NCBI GenBank assembly: GCA_033398695.1
Contig: CM065812.1
Coordinates: forward strand, 141,986,858-142,050,857
Length of the DNA stretch: 64,000 nucleotides
Direction of reading: 5' to 3'
DNA from: Orobanche coerulescens
Taxonomy: Eukaryota; Streptophyta; Magnoliopsida; Lamiales; Orobanchaceae
The number at the start of each line of letters is the position of its first letter. Position 1 is the stretch's first letter. This document shows positions 11,651 to 24,213 of the stretch, one piece after another. The notes under the pieces were generated by a model. The model made no database searches and was not told where the DNA came from. It saw nothing but the letters and a program-made list of their open reading frames with translations. The translations under genes and the position numbers were made by a program.

Positions 11651-12638
11651 TATTCTGTAACACCCCCAGATTTAACCGGAAATATTACAGCGCCGTGGGC
11701 CCCGATATGGAACCCACAAGGCTAAATGAAATTTTCGCAAACATTTACAAATGCCCAAGAGGCCAACGACGGTACTATCTGTAAAAATTCACAAAGACTT
11801 ATAAAAATCCATTTATCAAAAACCGTCGGAAAAACTCATTTGAAATAACAAGGCCAAACGGCCGAAACTCAAAAGTTTAGAAAATGGTTTCCAAAGTAAC
11901 CTCAGTTACCAGATACCAAAAGAGCGTCTCCAAATACTCACGCAGCGGAAAAAGACCAACCATAAAGATACTCTAGCAGCGGAATGCAAGAACCAATCAA
12001 GAAACTCAATGCACAAAACATGTCCTAACCAGTATCCTCCGGGAAGCTCATCTCTTCACGACCGCTACAAGCTCGATACTCTAAGAACCTAAAAAGAAAT
12101 CCCACAACGGGGTCAGCCATAATATCCAACAATGATAACTGTCACATCACATTAACAATTACATACCAATGAGAATACAACATAAGAATACGACGAACGT
12201 AATCTTACTGCCATAACTTTACTTACTCAAGTAATTCTCATCAGAATAACCATTATCACAGTTTCACATTTCGTACTCGATTAACCAATAAACTCGAACA
12301 TAATATCTGTATTGTACCTCAACAATACTCAAGATTCTCGAACTATCATCACCCACTGACGATACGGAAATCTACCATTTCTGACCAATACGATCCATCG
12401 AATAATATCATCAAATCACAAGAGGATAATCGATTGTCCATCAAAGACAAATACCAAAGGAAATACGGAACATACCTCGGGATATGAAGTGTTACGACAA
12501 TCATATCAGTCTAATCCGAGATTAGAACAATGCAATACGGACAAGGTCCTAACACAAGACCTACAAATGCATACTCATATGACAACGTCAATATGCTCAA
12601 AAACAATAACAACTATGTATACTCAATGGAAATCCCAT

Positions 12639-12915
12639 GATCCAGCGCCCTCAGCATAGATCCCAAGATGATCCTATAAGATCAACACGAGGTGGATAAC
12701 CAACAATATACATATGCACAACAATAACACAATACTGGGTAATCCAACGATCCAGCGCCCTCGGCATAGATCCCCATGATGATCCCGTCGGACCAACGCA
12801 TGGTGGAAAACCTGTCCAGCGATCCAGCGCCCTCAGCATAGATCCCATGATGATCCCGTCGAACCAACGCATGGTGGACATTCGATCCAGCGCCCTCAGC
12901 ATAGATCCTCATAAT
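12639..12915 (-). repeat. Minisatellite in LARD1 right LTR (four units)
   Basis: Counterpart of the left-LTR array, with the same four-unit order. Unit 2 reads CCCTCGGCATA in place of CCCTCAGCATA. Confidence 0.85.
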
Positions 12916-14323
12916 CCCATCGGATTATTTACACAACATGAACAACACAATATGCATACACATATGCAAATCAACACATTCATCAACATGAACAACATAA
13001 CATGCACGACAACATGACAATTTACTAGGACGACTCCATTTTCAACAACATGAAAGAAAATGTAAGAGACCAAAATAAATAACATTAAACCATAATCAAT
13101 ATGGAATACTTGCCCCGAGTCCTTCGGGAGCAACCTCGATGTCCAATCATCACCGACGATTATCCTCAATGCTCGGCGATCCAAACGTACAATGAACTAT
13201 AGATACTCATATCCTCGTCTTTACCATAATGTAACCTTGATACTCGAACATACCAATAACTGAGATAAAGCATATACATTATGATTTATCTCCCAGAATT
13301 GAAAGAACGATATGCGATCCGAATACCCAGAGTTCACAATAATAATCATCGCTATATGCATTATAAACGAAATGAAACTGAAACCATTCATTAAATATTA
13401 TAACTGAGCAAGTAATATCCGATAACAATCAACAACTGACAAAACTAACCAATCGAACTCAACGGTTCAACACAACCTCGAATAAACACAGTCAGAACCA
13501 ACCAAGTCAAACCATCATGAATTCATAATCAAAACACAAAAATACTGCACTGTCTGCCTACTTAGCGCACGTTAAACTCATAACGTAGCATGCGCTAAGT
13601 TTTCCCGTTAGCGTGCGCTAGCCAGTAAGCTTAGCGTGCGCTAATGCTGTACAGTGGCATGCATTCCAAGCATCAACTAACATCTTGCGACTACGAATCC
13701 GTAAAGGAAGACATAAATCTCCATATCTCTTTAAGATAAACGACCCCATAATTATCACAAGGATCATATCAATGTCCATATATCAATAATAACATCAACA
13801 GTCAAACCGACTCGATAACAAGGATCATATCATACTCAATGTGGAATTCAACCTAGTATCATGATTCATCTCATATAAATCGGCCAATATAATTACCAAG
13901 ATTCAGAAATCCATCTTAGATCGGGTTAAATGAATCAACATTCTTATAGTATGAACAATCTTAACTAACATCCCAAACTCTTATCAAAATTTCATTGAAT
14001 CTCATATAACATCATCATCTGATTATCCAACATGCTCCTCACATGAAATCATCCAAGAAAAGCGAACCATTAACAAAGGAATACGAAGATTACCTTGTTT
14101 AGACGAACCAAAAAGAAGAACACTAGAACTCCATCCAAAGAATCATGAACAACTTGAAGAACAAGGCTTGAATCCAAGCTCTCAATCTAATGTTGTTAAA
14201 GATTATCATTATACAGTGTTTGGGAACCTCAAATATATCCCAACTCTCTTTCTCTCGACTGAAAGAAGAAAAATGACGAAATGCTTCTCAGCACCCTTCT
14301 GTCCCTTTTTATAAAGTATATTA

Positions 14324-14833
14324 CTAGCATGCGCTAAAGCTTATGTTTAGCGTGCGCAACAGCCTTAGAGTGCGCTAACTAACTTTGTTAGCGTGCGCTA
14401 TCGCAGTCCAGAGGCTACTGTATGGCTTCGTACATGAGCTTACGTACGTAATGCCCATGCATTAGCGTACGTAACTTACACTGTCTAGCGTACGCAAGTC
14501 CTTACATTTAGCGTGCGCTAATACCAGTTGACTTGCTACTGTCTACACCTACCACGAAGATGCTCGTGACCCCACATGCTGAAAGCAACCAATAAAGCCA
14601 AGATTCCCTGTTGACCGATATACAGTTAGCGTGCGCTAATCAACATGCATTAGCGTGCGCTAACACTACATTACAACATCCGTTGACTTATCAGAACGTG
14701 CGCCGAAAGTGGCCTGGTCCACGCGTAGATTCCTTCCGATCGGACTGCATTAGCGTGCGTTTACCTTATATCCGTAGCGTGCGCTAAACCTGCACGATAG
14801 CGTGTGCTACTCATGATTATTAGCGTGCGCTAA
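14324..14833 (-). repeat. Palindrome cluster B, LARD1 right LTR
   Basis: Same series of copies as 8412-8921 with a few point differences, for example CTAGCATGCGCTAA at 14324. Confidence 0.88.
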
Positions 14834-15091
14834 TAATGTTATACTTAGCCATTTTCAGCTGTCCTCGTCCAACATCTCGACATATCAAATACGAACATAC
14901 GGTATATCAAATATACATTACTCAACACATTATATCCTCAAATACAATTGTCGACCAAATACGACAATTATACCAATACTGACATCTCAGTCCTTCATTT
15001 ATTTTATCCATATTGTACAGATTTCATGCTGTACAACATAACTCGGATAAAATAATATTAAACAATAGTAGTAGAAATTCCGGATATTACA

Positions 15092-17229
15092 TGTATTACA
15101 AGATCAGGAAAGGAGTGAAAATCACCCACTTGGCTTACGCTGATGATTTTCTTCTCTTCTTGAATGCTTCTGACCACAATATTCGTATTCTTCAAAACTT
15201 ACTTGACCATTTTCAAGAAGTTTCAGGACTTAAAATTAACTGCAATAAAAGTCACTTCATCATGCACAATCCTTCTAACACGGCTAAGAAAATGGTGGAA
15301 CAGATAATTGGATTCCAGTTCCAGGCTCTTCCCTTCCAATACCTTGGTACCCCAATGTGGAAAGGGAATTAGACCCTTGACATGTACGGGGATCTCATTT
15401 TTAAAATTTCTTCTAAAATTCAAACTTGGAACCACCATCTCTTAACTATGTGTGGGAGGCTTGAACTGATAAAGTACACTTTAAACTCAATTCCATTTTA
15501 CTGTCCTCAAGTCCTGAAACCTCCTAAAAATGTCATTAGTATCCTTGAAAGAATTTTCAATCGATTCTTGTGGGGCTCTAATGATACTAAGAGGAAACTA
15601 TACTGGGCCGCATGGGATAGGCTGTGTTTCCCTACGGATGAGAGAGGGCTTGGGTGTAGAGACCTCAATGATATCATTAAAGCTTCTGAAATCAAACTTT
15701 GGTGGAGATTTAGAACAAATGACAATATCTGGTCTAATTTTCTCAAAAGGAGATATTGGAAAAGGCTACACCCAATGGTCATTAAACCCAACCCGTATGA
15801 CTCTCCCATTTGGAAAAACTTGTGTGAAATCAGACACGTGGCGGACCAGTGGATTTTTTGGGATACTGGTTCGGGTGCTGTCTCTTTTTGGCACGACCAG
15901 TGGTGTGACTTCAGCCCACTATCTCAATTTTTACCTAATACTAGATCAAACCTACTTTTACATAATCTTTGGTCGGACAGGGATTGGGACCGGCCAAAGG
16001 TCCTTAATCTGGTACCCCCAGATGTAGGCAAATACATTCTGTCTTTACCAACTCATGGTTCTTCTATACAGGCATTTTGGAAACTATCACCTAATGGTAA
16101 ATTTTCTTTCAAAAGTACCTGGTCTATGATTAGGAAAAGACAGGATTGTAATGACATTTTAAAATTTTGTTAGAATCCTGTTTTAACCCCCACTATTTCG
16201 ATTTTCATGCTACGGATTCTTCGCAAATGGATACCGACTACAGATGGGCTTAGGAAAAGAGGAATTATCACCTCAATTCCTTGCTTTTGCTGTAACCAGG
16301 ATGAAGATTCTACTCACCTTTTCTTAAAAGGCCCAGTTGCTATGGTTGTTTGGACTAACTTCTCTAATCTTGCAGGGATTTTCTTGCTAGACACAGAGGA
16401 TCTTGGAGTTGTATTAAAACATTGGTTCACCAAGGCAATTAGTAAAATGCATATATTTCATCTTATTCCCATTTTGATTTTGTGGTTTTTTTGGTGTTCC
16501 AGGAACGACAAACGTGTCAAAGGAATCCCATTTACAAGTCAAAGAGTGTGCTCCCGCATCTGGTATCATCTCAACACGATCAAGACATCCACGATGATAT
16601 CTCCTTCATTCTGGAAATCTGCGCCATTGATTAGTGACCTTTTATATATTAAAATTTTCCCATGTAACTTTGGTTATTGTATTATTTGTAATTGTATTAA
16701 AAAACCACCCAAACTGTTTGTGGTACGTTGGTTACTTACTTCGATCGGGAATGTAAAAATTAATACAGATGGCGCCTCGAAATGAAACCCAGGGGAATCG
16801 GCGGTCGGGGATATTGCTTGTGATTACCGCGGCCGCCCCATTTTTGGCTTTCATGAATACATAGGCCAGAAAACTAATGTCTTTGCGGAGCTTTATGCGA
16901 TTTGGAGGGGCCTTGATCTTTGCCGTGACAGGAACATCAACCGGGTTTGGATTGAAGTAGACTCGGAGACGTCCATCAACCTCATTCAAAAACCCCATAT
17001 GGGGAATTGGAAACTTCAAAATACTTTGCACAAAATTAGGGAACTATCTGGTGCTATGGATGTCCGGTTCTCCCACATTTTTAGGGAAGGTAATGCAGTC
17101 GCGGACCTACTTGCTAATGAAGGATGTAGGCAAAAAGATTTCTTTCTGTATGATATCTCAAATATCCGAGGCAAATTATTAGGCCTCATTAAACTTGATC
17201 AAAGACAAACACCATACATAAGGCTTAGG
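15092..17229 (+). pseudogene. LINE ORF2, C-terminal RT, zinc-ribbon and RNase H
   Basis: Picks up the RT frame exactly after the target duplication: MYYKIRKGVKITHLAYADD carries the catalytic YADD motif (about 15140). Further RT thumb blocks follow (GLKINCNKSHF, FQYLGTPMWKG, WAAWDRLCFPTDERGLGCR). Near 16280-16380 a zf-RVT-like CFCCNQDEDSTHLF block is present. An RNase H domain runs 16755-17130 with INTDGASK, FAELYAIWRGL, VDSETSINLI and EGNAVADLLANEG. Stops at about 15372, 16171 and 16783 break it. A C-terminal RNase H is typical of many plant L1 elements. Confidence 0.9.
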
Positions 17230-17376
17230 TAGTCACCTTTGATCATTATTTTGATTTTTGGCACATTTTTCGTTCGACGATGTAGTCGTCTAGGACTCAT
17301 TCGGGTCCCTCGGCCGTGTATGGGAATCGGCCCCCCTAATTTTAGGTGCTCTTTATAATTACCTCTTTAAAAAAAA
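17230..17376 (+). mobile_element. LINE 3' UTR ending in short A tract
   Basis: After the RNase H stop the sequence has a GC-rich stretch and ends in an eight-A tract (17369-17376), which I take as the decayed poly(A) tail. The 140 bp that follow (17377-17519) match nothing I recognise. Confidence 0.6.
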
Positions 17377-17519
17377 GAAGTATTCACTGCACATCGAGTT
17401 GCTGTATCCACAACAACTTACTGTATTTAAGACTTCCGCTACGCACTCAGATTTAAAAACCGTACATCTTGTTGTTTATAACACTTTCCAAGCTGTATCC
17501 AGTATACTTAGTGGCCAAC

Positions 17520-19661
17520 AGTTATGTATTGGAAGCCTCCAAGGAACGTGAAAGAAGTTCGGAGTTTCTTAGGACTTGCTGGGTATTACCGTCGATTCGT
17601 GGAAGGGTTTTCCAAAATTACCCACCCACTTACTCGACTACTACAGAAAACTCAAAAGTTTGAGGGGAATGAGTTGTTCCAGAATAGCTTTGATGAATTG
17701 AAGAAGAGATTGACGACGGCACCGATTTTAGCACTCCCACGGGGAACTGGAGGATTCATAGTTTACAGTGATTCTTTAAACCAAGGACTCGGATGCGTAT
17801 TGATGCAGAATGATAAGGTGATCGCTTATGCATCACGACAGCTGAAACCTTATGAAGTGAATTACCCAGCGCATGATTTGGAGCTGGCAGCAGTAGTTTT
17901 TGCTTTGAAAATCTGGAGACATTACTTGTACGGGACTCACTATCACATCTTTACGGATCACAAGAGTCTCAAATACATCTTCAGTCAGAAAGAGTTGAAC
18001 ATGCGGCAAAGGAGATGGCTGAAAATTATTAAGGACTATGACTTGGAGATTCTTTATCATCCAGGCAAAGCAAATGTAGTGGCCGATGCACTTAGCCGCA
18101 AGCCTTTTTCTATTTAGATGCTGGAGACTCTGACCTCCCAGCTCAGCATTCAACGAGAAATGATTCGTGAAGGAATTGAAGTGTGGTTACAAAGAGTCCA
18201 AGGACAACTGTGCGTGATGGAAATAACTTCATCGTTAACCGAAGAAATCAAATCTAAGCAAGCAGATGATCCTCTGATAATTCGGTTACGTAATGAAGTG
18301 ATCAAGGGAAAGGCCCCTGAATTCGTAATTCATGATGATGGAGTTTTGAGATTTTAGAACCGACTTTGCATTCCCGATGTCGATGTTCTGAAACAGACAA
18401 TTATGAAGGAAGCTCACAACACGCCCTATTCTATCCACTCAGGCACCAGTTAGATGTATAAGGACTTGAAGCAGAATTTCTGGTGGCGTGACATGAAGAA
18501 AGACGTAGCCGATTACGTCTCAAAATGTTTAGTTTGTCAGCAGGTTAAGATCGAGCACCAACGACCTGCCAGAATGTTGAATCCGCTATCGATTCCTGAA
18601 TGGAAGTGGGAGGACATATCGATAGACTTTATCACTAATATGACAAAGACCAGAACAGGGATGAACATGATTTGGGTGATAGTTGATCGTTTAACCAAAT
18701 CAGCTCATTTTCTAGGCATTAAAGACACGTGGGGACCAGAGAGGTTGGCATGAGTATTTATTTCAGAGATAGTCCGATTGCATGGTACGCCGAAGACCAT
18801 TATTTCTGACCGAGACGGTCGTTTTGTGTCTCATTTTTGGAAAGCAGTTCATAAAGACTTGGGGACCGAATTGAACTTCAGCACAGCTTATCACCCACAG
18901 ACAGACTGACAATACAAGAGGACTATTCAAACAGTGGAAGATATGCTAAGGGCTTGTGCCTTAGATTGGTCAACTGACTGGGAAGTTCATCTACCGTTGA
19001 TTGAATTTGCCTACAACAATAGTTGGCATGCTTCTATTAAGATGGCACCGTTTGAGGCATTATATGGGAGAAGATGCAGATCGCCCCTATGTTGGGACGA
19101 TTCATCATATTTGATCGGAATGGAACCAGAGTTGATCGTGCAAACTCTAGAGAAGATAGCTTTGATTCGCGAAAGGATGTTGACCGCCCTGAGTAGACAG
19201 AAGTCTTATGCAGATGTGCGTCGTCATCCATTAGAGTTCAGTGAGATCACGTGCTTTTAAAAGTTTCTCTTACTCGGGGGATCTTTCGTTTTGGGAGAAA
19301 AGGAAAGCTGAGTCCGAGATATATCGGACCATTCGAGATCCTTGAGAGAGTTGGAGTGTTGGCATACATATTGGCATTACCGCCGTCATTAAGCCATGTT
19401 CATAACGTGTTCTACGTATCCCAGTTACGGAGATATATACCGGATCCTAGTCATGTCATTGATTTCAGTGAGATCGAAGTCGCTCAGGACGGAACATTGA
19501 AGAGAGACCGGTCAGGATACTCGAGAGCTGAGTTAATTAGTTGAGGAACAAACCAATCGCTTTGGTCAAAGTTCAGTGGTCACGCCACGGAGTGGAAGAT
19601 GCCACTTGGGAAACGGAGGATAGCATGAGGTCCAGATATCCAGAGTTATTTTCGTCTTGAG
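17520..19661 (+). pseudogene. Tekay/Del pol fragment: RNase H, integrase, chromodomain
   Basis: Starts with [20 protein letters not shown], then an RNase H region ([31 protein letters not shown] at about 18080). The integrase zinc region has CLVCQQVK (about 18523) and the core has [20 protein letters not shown] and YHPQTD. After FGRKGKLSPRYIGPFEILER the C-terminal VKVQWSRHGVEDATWETED block is the chromodomain-like tail typical of this lineage. Stops occur at 18115, 18356, 18450, 18751 and 18907, with frameshifts near 19240 and 19540, so it is inactive. It is close to, but not the same as, the pol at 32929-37624. Confidence 0.9.
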
Positions 19662-19873
19662 TTTCGGGACGAAACTCCTTTTTAGTAGGAGAGTATGTAA
19701 TATTAGGATTTATTATTGAGTATTTCCTCTGTATTTGAACCCTGTATTATTCGAAATTGTGATATCAATAAATGAAGTATGATATTTCTCGTATTTGTAT
19801 CCTTGTACATGAGTATGGCAACATATAAATTTTCCCATGAAAATACGTGATAAAATACATTAACAAGGATAGC

Positions 19874-20197
19874 TTAACGTACGTTATCTGTCGGAGTTAG
19901 CGTACGCTACGAATGTAGAGCTAGGCGGCTGTCACATGCGCCAGCCAGACATGGGTCCGGATAAGATTCCCTCGGATGAACCTGGACACTTTTGAAGTCA
20001 ACGACGTACGCTAAGGATTGTGTCTAGCGTACGCTAATGTGTGTTACTTACGTACGTAACGTGATGGTGTAACGTACGTAATCAAGGTCAGAATCAGGAC
20101 AGTTAACTATCAGGACGATAGTGTACGCTAAATTATGCTGGGTAGCGTATGTTAAAGAGGCTAACGTACGTTATGTATGAAGGTTAACGTACGTTAA
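19874..20197 (+). repeat. Palindrome cluster upstream of TATA, truncated Tekay LTR
   Basis: About ten copies, including TTAACGTACGTTA, GTTAGCGTACGCTAC, TTACGTACGTAA and TTAACGTACGTTAA. The last copy ends 12 bp before the TATA box. Confidence 0.88.
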
Positions 20198-20208
20198 GGA
20201 CAGAAAAT

Positions 20209-20218
20209 TATAAATAAG
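20209..20218 (+). promoter_or_regulatory. TATA box of truncated Tekay LTR
   Basis: TATAAATAAG follows the palindrome cluster and is followed by a pyrimidine-rich leader, as in an LTR promoter. Confidence 0.65.
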
Positions 20219-20953
20219 ACATCACACCATTTCATTTCAGCTCATTCATTTCACCTATCCTTCAGCATACTTCGTGCCTAGAGATATCCCAGCCCCCTTA
20301 AACACCTTTAGAACACCTTTTCTTGATCATTGAAGATTGGAGATTACTCATTGAAGTAGAGAATCATTTTGGATTGACACACAAGCAACCGGAGTTAGAT
20401 TATACCTATTATCTCGGTGTTTCCTTCATCTGAAGGTATGTTATACTATCTCTAACCTTGGTTTCGTGTTCTTAAGGATATGATGATCATGCTATCAAGA
20501 TATTAAGTTCCATTGATGAATTCTTCGACCAAACATCACATTTAGAAGTTGGGATGATTATGCTTAAGATATCATGGTTGTAAACATCATTGTAGAATCC
20601 TATTACGTCACATGATCAGATTAAGGTTCTGAGATTGATTAACTGTATTGAATAGCGTTGCCATATTGATCGTAGACTTGGAGATTGATCACTTTTGATA
20701 AACGGACTTAAGAAAGAATCATCGAAGGTTGTATCCTTTCTTATAAGTTGGATTTGTTAGTTCTTTTAGATGAAGTCTGAAAGTAATGAGGATTTTGGAA
20801 TCAAACGCATCAACCTTAGATCACCGAACTTCGCATGAGAATTGTAAATCGAGATTGAATACGGTGTTGTGATGATATACGTATCCTTGATATTCGAATA
20901 TGTTTGAATCCGTAAGATCATTAATAATTTTATGAACATGATATGTAGGAGAG

Positions 20954-21240
20954 TGACGTACGATAATCACTGAGGATTTCGTACGCCTCATCATCCATAA
21001 GAATAGTCGACTGATTAATGAGAGACTGTCGGATGCTTGTTTAGCATACGCTATGCACTGCAGCTTCCGTACGCTAACGGGCAAGATTAATGTACGCTAC
21101 GATTGGTACGTAACGTACGTTATGGCATCAGGCGAGTCAGTCAGCTGAGTTCATGGTTAGCGTACGCTAGACCTCGTAACTTACGCGCTCTAACGGGTAG
21201 GCTTAACGTACGCTACCTAGGGCACGTAACGTACGTTAAG
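20954..21240 (+). repeat. Second palindrome cluster, truncated Tekay LTR
   Basis: About nine further copies with CGTACG cores, for example GTTAGCGTACGCTAG near 21160 and TAACGTACGTTAAG at 21227-21240. This cluster is downstream of the TATA box, as is cluster A of LARD1. Confidence 0.85.
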
Positions 21241-22167
21241 TAGTTCAGGCAGTATACGTTTTATGAAATTCCGACCATAATTTGGATTGTTAGATGTTTG
21301 TACGACGTGAGATGAACTCTATATTATTTCTTTTGTTTAAGGATAGAGCTTGTTACGTGATTGATCGAAGGGGCGACCTTCGAGTGTTCCGTTTTTCGTG
21401 GACGTGGCATTCTTGTCATCGAATCGAGGCAAGTACCTTAATTAGAATTGTCCGAATTATGTCGGTTATATTATGATTATACTGTGTACATGTGTTGTGA
21501 TTAATTGTCCACCATGTGTTGATCCGACGGGAATCATCATGAGAAATCTATAGTTGCGTGCGCTGGATCATTGGACAGGTAGTTCCACCATGTTTTGGTC
21601 CGACGGGATCATCATGGGAATCTATAGCTGTGTGCACTGGATCGTTGGAATACCATGAGTATATTGAGACTGTTATGATGTGATATGTGTTGTTATTATT
21701 TTCTCGTTGGAGAAATTTGTCATGATTATTGTTGATTAAATCATTGTTATATGATTATCGTAATTGTACTAGCATCGTTGTGCTAACCCCTTCGGGGGTG
21801 AACATTTGTGTATGTTCAGGATCCAGGAGAACAGGAAAACAACCACTAGAGCTGCATGACGATGAGGGTGCAGAGTGATGTTCCGGCCGTGTTTCATTGT
21901 CTGTTGTTGTGTTATTTTTAATAAGTACTCGAGTACAACGTCGTTTCTGATGATTGGATTTTGGTGATGTATTAATATTGTTCCTTTTGATAATGGTAAT
22001 TTCGGTATTTTTGTCCAGAACTGTTGTATTTATTCCAGTTACTTTCATATGTTGGTCCTTGTTGTTGTCCTTTCATTTCTTCATCCTTGTAAATTCTTAT
22101 GAAAAGGATTCACGGCGCTGTAATATTTCTTAATATATCGGGGGTGTTACAGTTCGAGAGCAGTTTT

Positions 22168-23201
22168 TTAAATTTTTTCAATTAATTGATCTAGCAATTC
22201 TAACATACTCTTCACAACCAAATTAAGAATGTGTGGCACACAACGCATGTGAAACATATCACCATTGTGAACAAGTGCTTTTTTCCCATTTAACCATGTT
22301 TTAATACCCGAAAGCATCCCCGAATTATTAGAAGCATTATCCACAACAACCGAAGATAGCTTGTTATCAATATTCCACTCTAGAATTCTCTCTTTCAACC
22401 ACTCACTTAGATTAACACCATGATGTGGGTATGGAACTACACAACAACCAATAATCCTTTTGTGCAAAACCCAAGCATCATCAATATAGTGACAAGTGAC
22501 ACAAAAGTAGGATCGATGTTGATGCTTAGGCTTCCACCCATCAGTGGTAAGACTAACTCTAGAATTTAAATTTTCAATTTCCTTATAAATTCGCTCTTTC
22601 TCAGCCGTATACAAATCAACCAAGTCAGATTTTACAGTATTTCTAGACCGATGATTGTAAGAAGGCATTATGTAAGAGATCCAAAAACGAAAATAATCAT
22701 ATTCAGCCATTAAAAATGGCAAATCATGTTTCGCAACCATTTTAGCATACAAAGCTCTCTCCATAGCTTGATCAAACTTATGGACTCCTAATTTCGGTTG
22801 AGAATCCTCACTACTGACTTGTTTTCCTAAAAGTCTTTGAGACACAAGAACATTATTAATCTCATTCGACACTTTTGAGTGTGATTTCTTAAATGAGTTG
22901 TTCCATTAGTGCTTGCCCCATTGAAACTAGCATCACAATACTTACAAATAGCATCAATTTTCTTCGTACCTTCTTTAGTTTCACTTTTTATACGATCAAA
23001 GTGTTCCCAAACAACTGATGTCAATACCTTCTGTTTTTTGGCCGACTGTACAGTTTCCTTACTGGTTAGATCATCTCCTTGTGAAATTATAGTGCAATCT
23101 TGATCATTCTTAGATATATTTTCAGTGCATTTCATCAATATCATGCCAACTGAATTTGATGATGCAGAACCCGAGGTATTTCTTGTGATTTTAAAGAACA
23201 A
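22168..23201 (-). pseudogene. hAT transposase, N-terminal half (BED finger plus catalytic region start)
   Basis: The upstream frame (to about 22875) carries a BED zinc finger: SVVWEHFDRI, then CKYC, THLRNH and a final C. A frameshift near 22870 leads to the second frame, with LTTDGWKPKHQHRSYFCVTC (first catalytic Asp region) and VVVDNASNNSGML (second Asp). RCVPHILNLVVKSML is the conserved helix before the third motif. The C-terminal part with the catalytic Glu and the dimerisation domain is absent. It cannot make an active transposase. Confidence 0.85.
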
Positions 23202-24030
23202 ACATCATGCTTCTAATAAAAATAATGTTTGAAAATACTCTTTTCAAAAGAGGAACATAGGAAAAAATACCTTGTTCCATTATTTGAACAACAAGTTAGA
23301 TCTGCAACCCGATCAAACTCGTGTTAAATTAAGAGATAAGAATCGTTTTAGGATTGAATGTTTGATTAGGAAAAGATTAAATCAAATACTTACGCACAAC
23401 CAAACGAAGCTCTAGTCAGTACGAAGAGATAAGAATCTTCTATCGTGGAGATAGCAGAGCAGAGGTGGGGGTTTCTGTGATTCTCAATCAGTCGTCAAAC
23501 TCCACGAAGTCGTGGGATCTCCTCCTTGTAAAATTTGGCTGGTAGTGAGTGAAGGAAGGGAAGGTAAGAATTAGGGTTAGGGTCGAAGAAGCGGCGTAAG
23601 GTTCTGAACTCGTTCGGGTGGTGGGTTCTAAACTCTTCTCTTCTGAATCTGAAGTGTGAAGTGTGAACGGTATTATTAATATTAAGAATAAGATATAGAT
23701 GTGTCATGTCTGTGTATGTTGACTTGTTTAGTTTTGTTTTTTACATTTCTTGTATTTTATTAATTACTAATAAAATATAGTAGTGAATCTGCAGGAAAAA
23801 ATGCGTGATTCATTAAGTGAAAGATAGCTAACCAACCAAATTAACTTATGTAGAGTCTTAGAGATTAGGTAGGGATTAGGCGTGAAGGAATTATGCTCTA
23901 AGCGTGATCTACTAAGACCACTACCAACCAAATTAATTTATAAATATTTAAATTACTATAAATATAAAATGTGTTATATTTTGTAATTATATATTAAAAA
24001 TATATTAAAATTATATATTATATATACTTT
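23202..24030 (-). other. hAT 5' untranslated region
   Basis: No convincing coding frame. It holds a direct repeat, ACCAACCAAATTAA, at about 23830 and 23926, and a strongly AT-rich stretch 23930-24030. It may contain a leader intron, but no clear splice pair was assigned. Confidence 0.4.
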
Positions 24031-24200
24031 ACCTCGGATACAGATATTTTCGGATACGGATGCACCTATATCCATATTTGTATCCGGAATTTTCGAATAC
24101 GGATAATATCCGTATCCATTTTTTTCGGATACGGATAATATCCATTTTTTTCGGATACAAATATAGATATTTTAGACGGATATCGGATTTTTCGAATTTT
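24031..24200 (-). repeat. hAT subterminal CGGATA repeats
   Basis: At least eight copies of CGGATAC/GTATCCG and related TATCC words in both orientations, for example CGGATACGGATAATATCC near 24100 and 24130. Subterminal repeats of this kind are transposase-binding sites in known hAT elements; that role here is inferred. Confidence 0.7.
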
Positions 24201-24213
24201 TTTGCCAGCCCTA
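24201..24213 (-). repeat. hAT terminal inverted repeat (one end)
   Basis: Minus strand TAGGGCTGGCAAA. The partner end is lost. Confidence 0.75.

Larger units (their letters stand above)
9180..11655 (-). other. LARD1 non-coding interior
   Basis: 2476 bp with only short, unconserved frames. The edge next to the left LTR holds the sequence TTTCGTCCTCGAAAC, the complement of the 3' terminal box of Tekay interiors. A three-unit hairpin repeat lies at 9628-9780. The LARD2 interior (46724-48687 and 56962-57192) is clearly homologous, which shows that the non-coding interior is a family trait and not a private decay. Confidence 0.8.
5572..15091 (-). mobile_element. LARD1: complete non-autonomous LTR element (9.5 kb)
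   Basis: The element begins TGAAACACC and ends ...ATTACA on the plus strand, with long LTRs of 3608 and 3436 bp that are almost identical by eye. It is flanked by the 5-bp duplication TGTAT (5567-5571 and 15092-15096). Removing it and one TSD copy restores the LINE frame. It lies on the minus strand: the primer-binding site is beside the right LTR, and the left LTR is preceded (minus sense) by a GTTTCG...GACGAAACTT box also seen before Tekay LTRs. The 2.48 kb interior has no gag or pol. Long LTRs with a non-coding interior define a large retrotransposon derivative (LARD). Shared PBS and 3' box suggest a Tekay/Del partner mobilises it. Confidence 0.88.
11656..15091 (-). repeat. LARD1 5' LTR (right copy, 3436 bp)
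   Basis: Same organisation as the left copy: palindrome clusters 14833-14324 and 13644-13562, a minisatellite at 12915-12639, and TGTAACACC at the interior edge on the plus strand. A 170-bp deletion relative to the left LTR joins 'aagtaat' to 'atccgata' near 13412. Confidence 0.88.
17520..22151 (+). mobile_element. Tekay/Del Ty3-gypsy element, 3' half with 3' LTR
   Basis: Begins inside the RT connection region and carries RNase H, integrase, a chromodomain-like tail and a 2456-bp LTR. Gag, protease and most of RT are missing on the left, so the element is truncated. On the right the LTR abuts the hAT relic. Confidence 0.85.
19696..22151 (+). repeat. 3' LTR of truncated Tekay element (2456 bp)
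   Basis: Starts TGTAATATTAGG after a GTTTCGGGACGAAACTCC box and ends GGGGTGTTACA. TATA box TATAAATAAG at 20209-20218. Palindrome clusters lie at 19874-20197 and 20954-21240, and a two-unit minisatellite at 21505-21650 shares text with LARD LTRs. Confidence 0.85.
22152..24213 (-). mobile_element. hAT transposon relic (RICESLEEPER-like), 5' half
   Basis: On the minus strand the element starts TAGGGCTGGCAAA at 24213, a terminus typical of plant hAT elements, then runs through subterminal repeats and an untranslated leader into the transposase. The 3' half is missing: the reading frame meets the end of a Tekay LTR at 22151. Next to the terminus, CTTCAAAT (24214-24221) would be one copy of the 8-bp target duplication. 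The flank reads as Athila coding sequence, so the hAT landed in an Athila element. Confidence 0.8.

Noticed and set aside
9180..11655. Short ORFs (60-110 codons) in the LARD1 interior and LTRs as real genes
   Set aside because: Not conserved in the homologous LARD2 interior, no recognisable domains, and many overlap palindrome or minisatellite DNA.
17377..17519. Possible small separate element between LINE tail and Tekay fragment
   Set aside because: 140 bp with no terminal repeats or recognisable sequence; nothing to support a call.
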